Below are positions 60,561 through 64,000 of a stretch of DNA of 64,000 nucleotides, one piece after another. The stretch is taken from the NCBI RefSeq assembly GCF_026339955.1, contig NZ_JAPEPW010000001.1:4397001-4461000 (forward strand), given 5' to 3'. Both the position numbers and the translations under genes were made by a program. The notes beneath the pieces are model-generated. The model searched no databases and was not told the DNA's origin. It was given only the letters and a program-made list of their open reading frames with translations. How positions within the stretch are numbered: position 1 is the first letter of the stretch; the number at the start of each line of letters is the position of its first letter. Source of the DNA: Streptomyces sp. NBC_01549 (GTDB lineage Bacteria > Actinomycetota > Actinomycetes > Streptomycetales > Streptomycetaceae).

Positions 60561-61595
60561 ATGCGGGCAGTGGTGTTCGAGCGGTACGAGGAGCCGGCCG
60601 AGGTGCGCGAGGTGGCGGATCCGGTGCCCGCGGAGCACGGGGTGGTGGTGCGGGTCGAGGCCACCGGGCTGTGCCGCAGCGACTGGCACGGCTGGATGGG
60701 GCACGACCCGGACATCACGCTGCCGCATGTGCCGGGCCATGAACTCGCGGGGACCGTGGAGGCGGTCGGCGCGCGGGTGACCGGATGGCGCCCCGGCGAC
60801 CGGGTCACCGTCCCGTTCGTCTGCGCCTGCGGAACCTGTCCCTCCTGCGCGGCGGGTGACCAGCAGGTGTGCGAGCGGCAGACCCAGCCAGGGTTCACCC
60901 ACTGGGGGTCCTTCGCCCAGTACGTGGCACTCGACCACGCCGAGGTGAACCTGGTGGCGGTGCCGGACGAGCTGTCCTTCGCGACGGCGGCGTCGCTGGG
61001 ATGCCGGTTCGCCACGGCGTTCCGCGCGGTGGTCGCGCAGGGCCGGGTGGCGGCGGGGGAGTGGGTCGCGGTGCACGGCTGCGGAGGCGTGGGGCTGTCG
61101 GCGGTGATGATCGCGGCGGCGGCCGGAGCACGGGTCGTGGCCGTGGACCTCTCGCCCCGGGCCCTGGACCTGGCACGGAAGTTCGGCGCGGCGGAGGTCG
61201 TGGACGCCTCGCGGGTCGGGGACACGGCTGCGGCCATCCGGGAGCTGACCGGCGGCGGCGCCCACCTCTCCCTCGACGCGCTCGGTTCCCCGGTCACCTG
61301 CGCGGCCTCGGTGAACGGTCTGCGCCGCCGGGGGCGCCACGTCCAGGTCGGTCTGCTGCCCCAGGATCCCGCCGTTCCGATGGCCCGTGTGATCGGACTC
61401 GAACTCGAACTCCTGGGCAGCCACGGCATGCAGGCACACGCCTACCCCCGCATGCTCGAACTGGTCCGCGCCGGGGTGCTCCGCCCCGACCTCCTGGTCA
61501 CCTCCGCCATCCCGCTGGACGCGGCCCCGGCGGCCCTGGCGGCGATGGGGACGGCACCGGGGTCAGGGGTGACGGTCATCGAACCGTGGAGTTGA
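60561..61595 (+). CDS. Zinc-dependent alcohol dehydrogenase
   Basis: 344 residues of the medium-chain dehydrogenase family. Catalytic-zinc residues are in GLCRSDWHGW (Cys) and PGHELAGTV (His-Glu). The four structural-zinc cysteines are in CACGTCPSCAAGDQQVC. The NAD(P) Rossmann motif is HGCGGVGLSAV. It oxidises an alcohol or reduces an aldehyde; substrate is unknown. ATG 60561 follows GGAGGGG. Monocistronic. Confidence 0.9.
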   Translation: MRAVVFERYEEPAEVREVADPVPAEHGVVVRVEATGLCRSDWHGWMGHDPDITLPHVPGHELAGTVEAVGARVTGWRPGDRVTVPFVCACGTCPSCAAGDQQVCERQTQPGFTHWGSFAQYVALDHAEVNLVAVPDELSFATAASLGCRFATAFRAVVAQGRVAAGEWVAVHGCGGVGLSAVMIAAAAGARVVAVDLSPRALDLARKFGAAEVVDASRVGDTAAAIRELTGGGAHLSLDALGSPVTCAASVNGLRRRGRHVQVGLLPQDPAVPMARVIGLELELLGSHGMQAHAYPRMLELVRAGVLRPDLLVTSAIPLDAAPAALAAMGTAPGSGVTVIEPWS

Positions 61596-61668
61596 GCCCG
61601 GACAGGGACCTGTGCCCCGCACCCGAGGGGCGGGGCACAGCGCGTGGCCCCGGCGGCCGGGACAGGCC

Positions 61669-61866
61669 CTACTCTCTTCGGCCGCGGTTTCCCGGACGGG
61701 AGGCGACCCAGGCGCGGACGGTGTCCGCGTACCAGTAGGGCTTTCCGCTCTCCACGTGGTCGGGCGGGGGCAGCAGTCCGTGCTTGCGGTACGACCGCAC
61801 GGTGTCCGGCTGCACCTTGATGTGCGCCGCGATCTCCTTGTACGACCAGAGCCTACGGTCGGTCAT
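61669..61866 (-). CDS. Small AlpA/MerR-like helix-turn-helix protein
   Basis: 65 residues with an HTH LWSYKEIAAHIKVQPDTVRSYRK and a wing-like GLLPPPDHVESGKPYWY, as in excisionase/AlpA-type DNA-binding proteins. ATG 61866 has GGGGAGG upstream. No integrase or other mobile-element gene is near, so a chromosomal regulatory role is more likely than excision. Confidence 0.75.
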   Translation of the reverse strand: MTDRRLWSYKEIAAHIKVQPDTVRSYRKHGLLPPPDHVESGKPYWYADTVRAWVASRPGNRGRRE

Positions 61867-62372
61867 GAGTGCACCTCCCCGCGCGCACCGCGGCGGCGGC
61901 CGGGGGGTGGCCGTCGGGGGAGCCGGGCGCTGCGCTGGCGATCACAAAGCCTGCGTCCGTTGAACGACGCAGAGTGATCGCGGGACAGGGGCTGTTGGCG
62001 AGGTGTGACGCAAGAACCGCGTACACGAGACATGCGTGACAGGGCGGTGGTTTTTGTGACACGCGTGACGCATTCGTGCCGGGGGACCGCGGTGACCCGT
62101 TCGGGTCGGGGGGCTGCCGTGACTCGGAAGATGCCCGCCGGCCGCCCCTCGTGTTCGTCGACGGCCGCGGTGGTGGTCGGTCCCGAGAACGCCGACCTGA
62201 GGGTGGCGGGGGGACGGTCCACGCGGGTGATGCGCAGGGGCTGTTCGCAGGCCGGCAACAGGGTCGCCGCGCCGACGGCGCCTCCAGCCTCCCGCCGCCC
62301 GTAACGCGGCACAGCGGCGCCGGAAGGCCCGCCGAGCCCCGGGCTCTCGACGGGCCCCACGGCCCCCCGCGG
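61867..62372. other. Gene-free stretch upstream of the HTH gene
   Basis: Reading frames on both strands lack codon bias or recognisable products. Near 62032-62072 the motif GCGTGAC or CGTGACG recurs several times, partly as an inverted repeat (ATGCGTGAC and GTGACGCAT), and may be a binding region for a regulator. The rest shows nothing I can name. Confidence 0.45.
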
Positions 62373-62511
62373 AGGGTCAGGCTCCGCGGGACATCAGGAA
62401 GCGGTCACGCTCTACAGGGCCTCAGCGAGCGGTCATGCTTCGCAGGGCCTCAACGAGCGGTCGCGCTCCGCAGGATCTCGATGAGCGGTCAGGCTCCGCA
62501 GGACCTCAGGA
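62373..62511. repeat. Five 28-bp tandem repeats derived from a gene's 3' end
   Basis: Units begin at 62373 (27 bp), 62400, 62428, 62456 and 62484 and follow AGCGGTCANGCTCCGCAGG with varied tails. The last unit contains the final codons (LRSCGA) and stop of the isomerase gene on the minus strand; the others are decayed copies downstream. Because 28 is not a multiple of 3, each copy would be read in a different frame. Confidence 0.85.
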
Positions 62512-63418
62512 ATGCCCGGGTGCGCTGGGCGATCGGCAGCGGCTTGTCCGGCGGGCACGGGTACATGTCCTGCTCGACGATGGCGAAGAGCTCGACGTCG
62601 AGCTTCTGGGCGGCGGCGAGGACGGGCTCCAGCGCCGGTACGCCGGACGGCGGTTCGCACATCACGCCCTTGGCCACGGCGGGCCCGAACGGCACCTCGT
62701 TCGCCCGCACCTCGGCCAGGATCAGCGGATCCACCTGCTTGAGGTGGAGATAGCCGATGCGCTCCCCGTAGGTCTCGATGAGCTTGACGTTGTCGCCGCC
62801 GCAGTACGCGTAGTGGCCGGTGTCCAGGCACAGCGACACCAGCGAGGAGTCGGTCGCGTCGAGGAAACGCGTGACGTTCTCCTCGCTGTCGATGTGCGTG
62901 TCCGCGTGCGGGTGGACGACGATCTTCAGCCCGTAGCGTTCCCGCACCTCATGGGCGAGGCGCTCGGTCTGAGCGGTCAGATTGCGCCACTGCGTCGGCG
63001 TCAGCGTGCTGTCCTCCAGGACCGCGCCCGTCTTGTCGTCCCGCCAGAACGCCGGGATGACGACCAGGTGCTCGGCGCCCATCGCCTGGGTGAGCGTGGC
63101 GATGTCCGAGACGTGCGCCCAGGTGGCGTCCCACACCTCGGGACCCCGGTGCAGCCCGGTGAAGACGGTGCCGGCCGACACGTTGAGCCCGCGTCGCGCG
63201 GTCTCCGCCTCGAGCACGACCGGATCCGTGGGCAGATAACCGTAGGGGCCCAGCTCGATCCACTCGTACCCGGACTGGGAGACCTCGTCGAGGAAGCGCT
63301 GCCAGGGCACCTGCTGAGGGTCGTCGGGAAACCAGACGCCCCACGAGTCAGGAGCCGAACCGACCCGGATGCGGGACAGTGAGGGCTGAGGTGATGCCTG
63401 CGGTGACAACGACGACAT
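62489..63418 (-). CDS. Inosose-type sugar isomerase/dehydratase (IolE/IolI-like)
   Basis: 309 residues of the xylose-isomerase-like TIM-barrel fold. It starts with IRVGSAPDSWGVWF, typical of proteins from inositol loci. Metal residues are visible in LKIVVHPHADTHI, SLCLDTGHYAY, IGYLHLKQVD and FAIVEQDMYP. It is divergent from the iolC-like kinase gene across 123 bp, so a step in myo-inositol or inosose breakdown is likely. IolE versus IolI cannot be decided from sequence. Its last codons are part of a 28-bp tandem array. ATG 63418. Confidence 0.82.
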   Translation of the reverse strand: MSSLSPQASPQPSLSRIRVGSAPDSWGVWFPDDPQQVPWQRFLDEVSQSGYEWIELGPYGYLPTDPVVLEAETARRGLNVSAGTVFTGLHRGPEVWDATWAHVSDIATLTQAMGAEHLVVIPAFWRDDKTGAVLEDSTLTPTQWRNLTAQTERLAHEVRERYGLKIVVHPHADTHIDSEENVTRFLDATDSSLVSLCLDTGHYAYCGGDNVKLIETYGERIGYLHLKQVDPLILAEVRANEVPFGPAVAKGVMCEPPSGVPALEPVLAAAQKLDVELFAIVEQDMYPCPPDKPLPIAQRTRAFLRSCGA

Positions 63419-63468
63419 GGGCGTCAGCTTCCGGCCGACGCGCGGGAGGTGTCAAGGCCTGGTCCGAA

Positions 63469-63513
63469 TGTCCGGACAAACTGTTGACAGGGCTCCCCGC
63501 GCGGCGCTAGACC
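63469..63513 (+). promoter_or_regulatory. Promoter and palindrome for the iolC-like gene
   Basis: TTGACA (63484-63489) and TAGACC (63508-63513) are spaced by 18 bp, a fair housekeeping-type promoter ending 28 bp before the start at 63542. The perfect palindrome TGTCCGGACA at 63469-63478 sits just upstream of the -35 box and may be a regulator site. The divergent isomerase gene shares this region. Confidence 0.55.
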
Positions 63514-63541
63514 TTGGGGGAGCCGAAGCGAAGGGAACTCG

Positions 63542-64000
63542 ATGGCGTACGACCTGATCACCATGGGGCGGATCGGTGTGGACCTCTACCCGTTGCAGAC
63601 GGGGGTCCCGCTGGCCCAGGTGACGTCCTTCGGGAAGTTCCTGGGCGGCTCGGCGACGAACGTCGCGGTGGCCGCGTCCCGGCTCGGACGGCGTACGGCG
63701 GTGATCACGCGTACCGGTGACGACCCCTTCGGCGCGTACATCCACGAGGCACTGCGCGGCTTCGGCGTGGACGACCGCTGGGTCACCCCGGTCGCCGGGC
63801 TGCCCACCCCGGTGACGTTCTGCGAGATCTTCCCGCCCGACGACTTCCCGCTGTACTTCTACCGGCAGCCCAAGGCCCCGGACCTGGAGATCGACGCGCA
63901 CGACCTCGACCTGGACGCGGTCCGCGAGGCGCGCGTCTTCTGGGTGACCGGGACCGGCCTGAGCGAGGAGCCCAGCCGGACGGCGACGCTCGCCGCGCTC
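63542..64000 (+). CDS. iolC: 5-dehydro-2-deoxygluconokinase (partial, runs off the window)
   Basis: The first 153 residues of a PfkB-family kinase. Segments MGRIGVDLYPLQTGVPLAQV, FLGGSATNVAVAASRLG, TRTGDDPFGAYIHEAL and FPPDDFPLYFYRQPKAPDLE are characteristic of IolC, which phosphorylates 5-dehydro-2-deoxygluconate in inositol catabolism. ATG 63542 follows AAGGGA. The C-terminal ATP site is beyond the window. The neighbouring divergent isomerase supports the assignment. Confidence 0.88.
   Translation, partial: MAYDLITMGRIGVDLYPLQTGVPLAQVTSFGKFLGGSATNVAVAASRLGRRTAVITRTGDDPFGAYIHEALRGFGVDDRWVTPVAGLPTPVTFCEIFPPDDFPLYFYRQPKAPDLEIDAHDLDLDAVREARVFWVTGTGLSEEPSRTATLAAL

Noticed and set aside
61669..61866. 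Excisionase of an integrated element
   Set aside because: The HTH protein resembles AlpA/Xis proteins, but there is no integrase, tRNA gene, attachment repeat or other mobile gene around it.
62373..62511. CRISPR-like array of regularly spaced 28-bp units
   Set aside because: The units are directly adjacent with no spacers, are imperfect, and derive from the neighbouring gene's 3' end. No cas genes are present.

Overview
The window is GC-rich actinobacterial chromosome and reads as Streptomyces: strong third-position G/C, GTG starts and GTGA/ATGA gene overlaps, XRE-DUF397 gene pairs, PucR, LacI and MarR regulators, a CsoR-type copper operator and rare TTA codons. From memory, the order rbs operon, RecD2 helicase, citrate synthase, CopA/CopZ resembles the S. 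coelicolor region around SCO2730-SCO2774. That comparison was not computed. No rRNA, tRNA, CRISPR array, insertion sequence or origin was found.

Layout. 0-6 kb: acyl-CoA dehydrogenase and TesB thioesterase, a cation diffusion facilitator, a Crp-like regulator and about 1.2 kb without a recognisable gene. 6-13 kb: phosphatase-like protein, PucR regulator, sodium/solute symporter, and a coupled agmatinase-family and ThDP-enzyme pair that looks like a guanidino-compound module. 13-29 kb: secreted and cell-surface functions (endonuclease I, family 39 glycosyltransferase, beta-lactamase-like hydrolase, fused ABC exporter, S28 peptidase, lipoprotein, GH3 enzyme) with three gene remnants among them. 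29-32 kb: divergent EPSP synthase and hydroxymethylbilane synthase paralogues facing each other, and a TIM-barrel isomerase. 32.5-35 kb: an EACC1 gene followed by a caspase-TM-solute-binding-domain fusion, the most unusual locus here. 35-41.5 kb: MarR-GNAT fusion, a phospholipase C deletion remnant, and a LacI-controlled operon (Gfo/Idh/MocA oxidoreductase, DUF993 protein, isomerase). 41.5-45.5 kb: a Septu-type pair (PtuA ATPase and PtuB HNH nuclease) beside an XRE/DUF397/two-small-protein cassette. 45.7-51.7 kb: ribose operon rbsR-rbsA-rbsCB(fused)-rbsK-rbsD on the minus strand. 51.8-64 kb: RecD2, citrate synthase, CopA, CopZ, PrsW-family protease, zinc alcohol dehydrogenase, an AlpA-like HTH protein, and the start of what looks like a divergent myo-inositol catabolic locus (isomerase and IolC).

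Cross-cutting patterns. Four gene 3' ends carry short tandem duplications that include or touch the stop codon (20, 20, 13 and 28 bp units). Two adjacent fragments at 17.3-17.6 kb are decayed relatives of the intact cassette at 43.9-45.5 kb. Conflict and signalling genes (EACC1-caspase, Septu, XRE-DUF397) lie between ordinary metabolic operons; the caspase and XRE genes contain TTA codons, which in Streptomyces suggests bldA-dependent translation.
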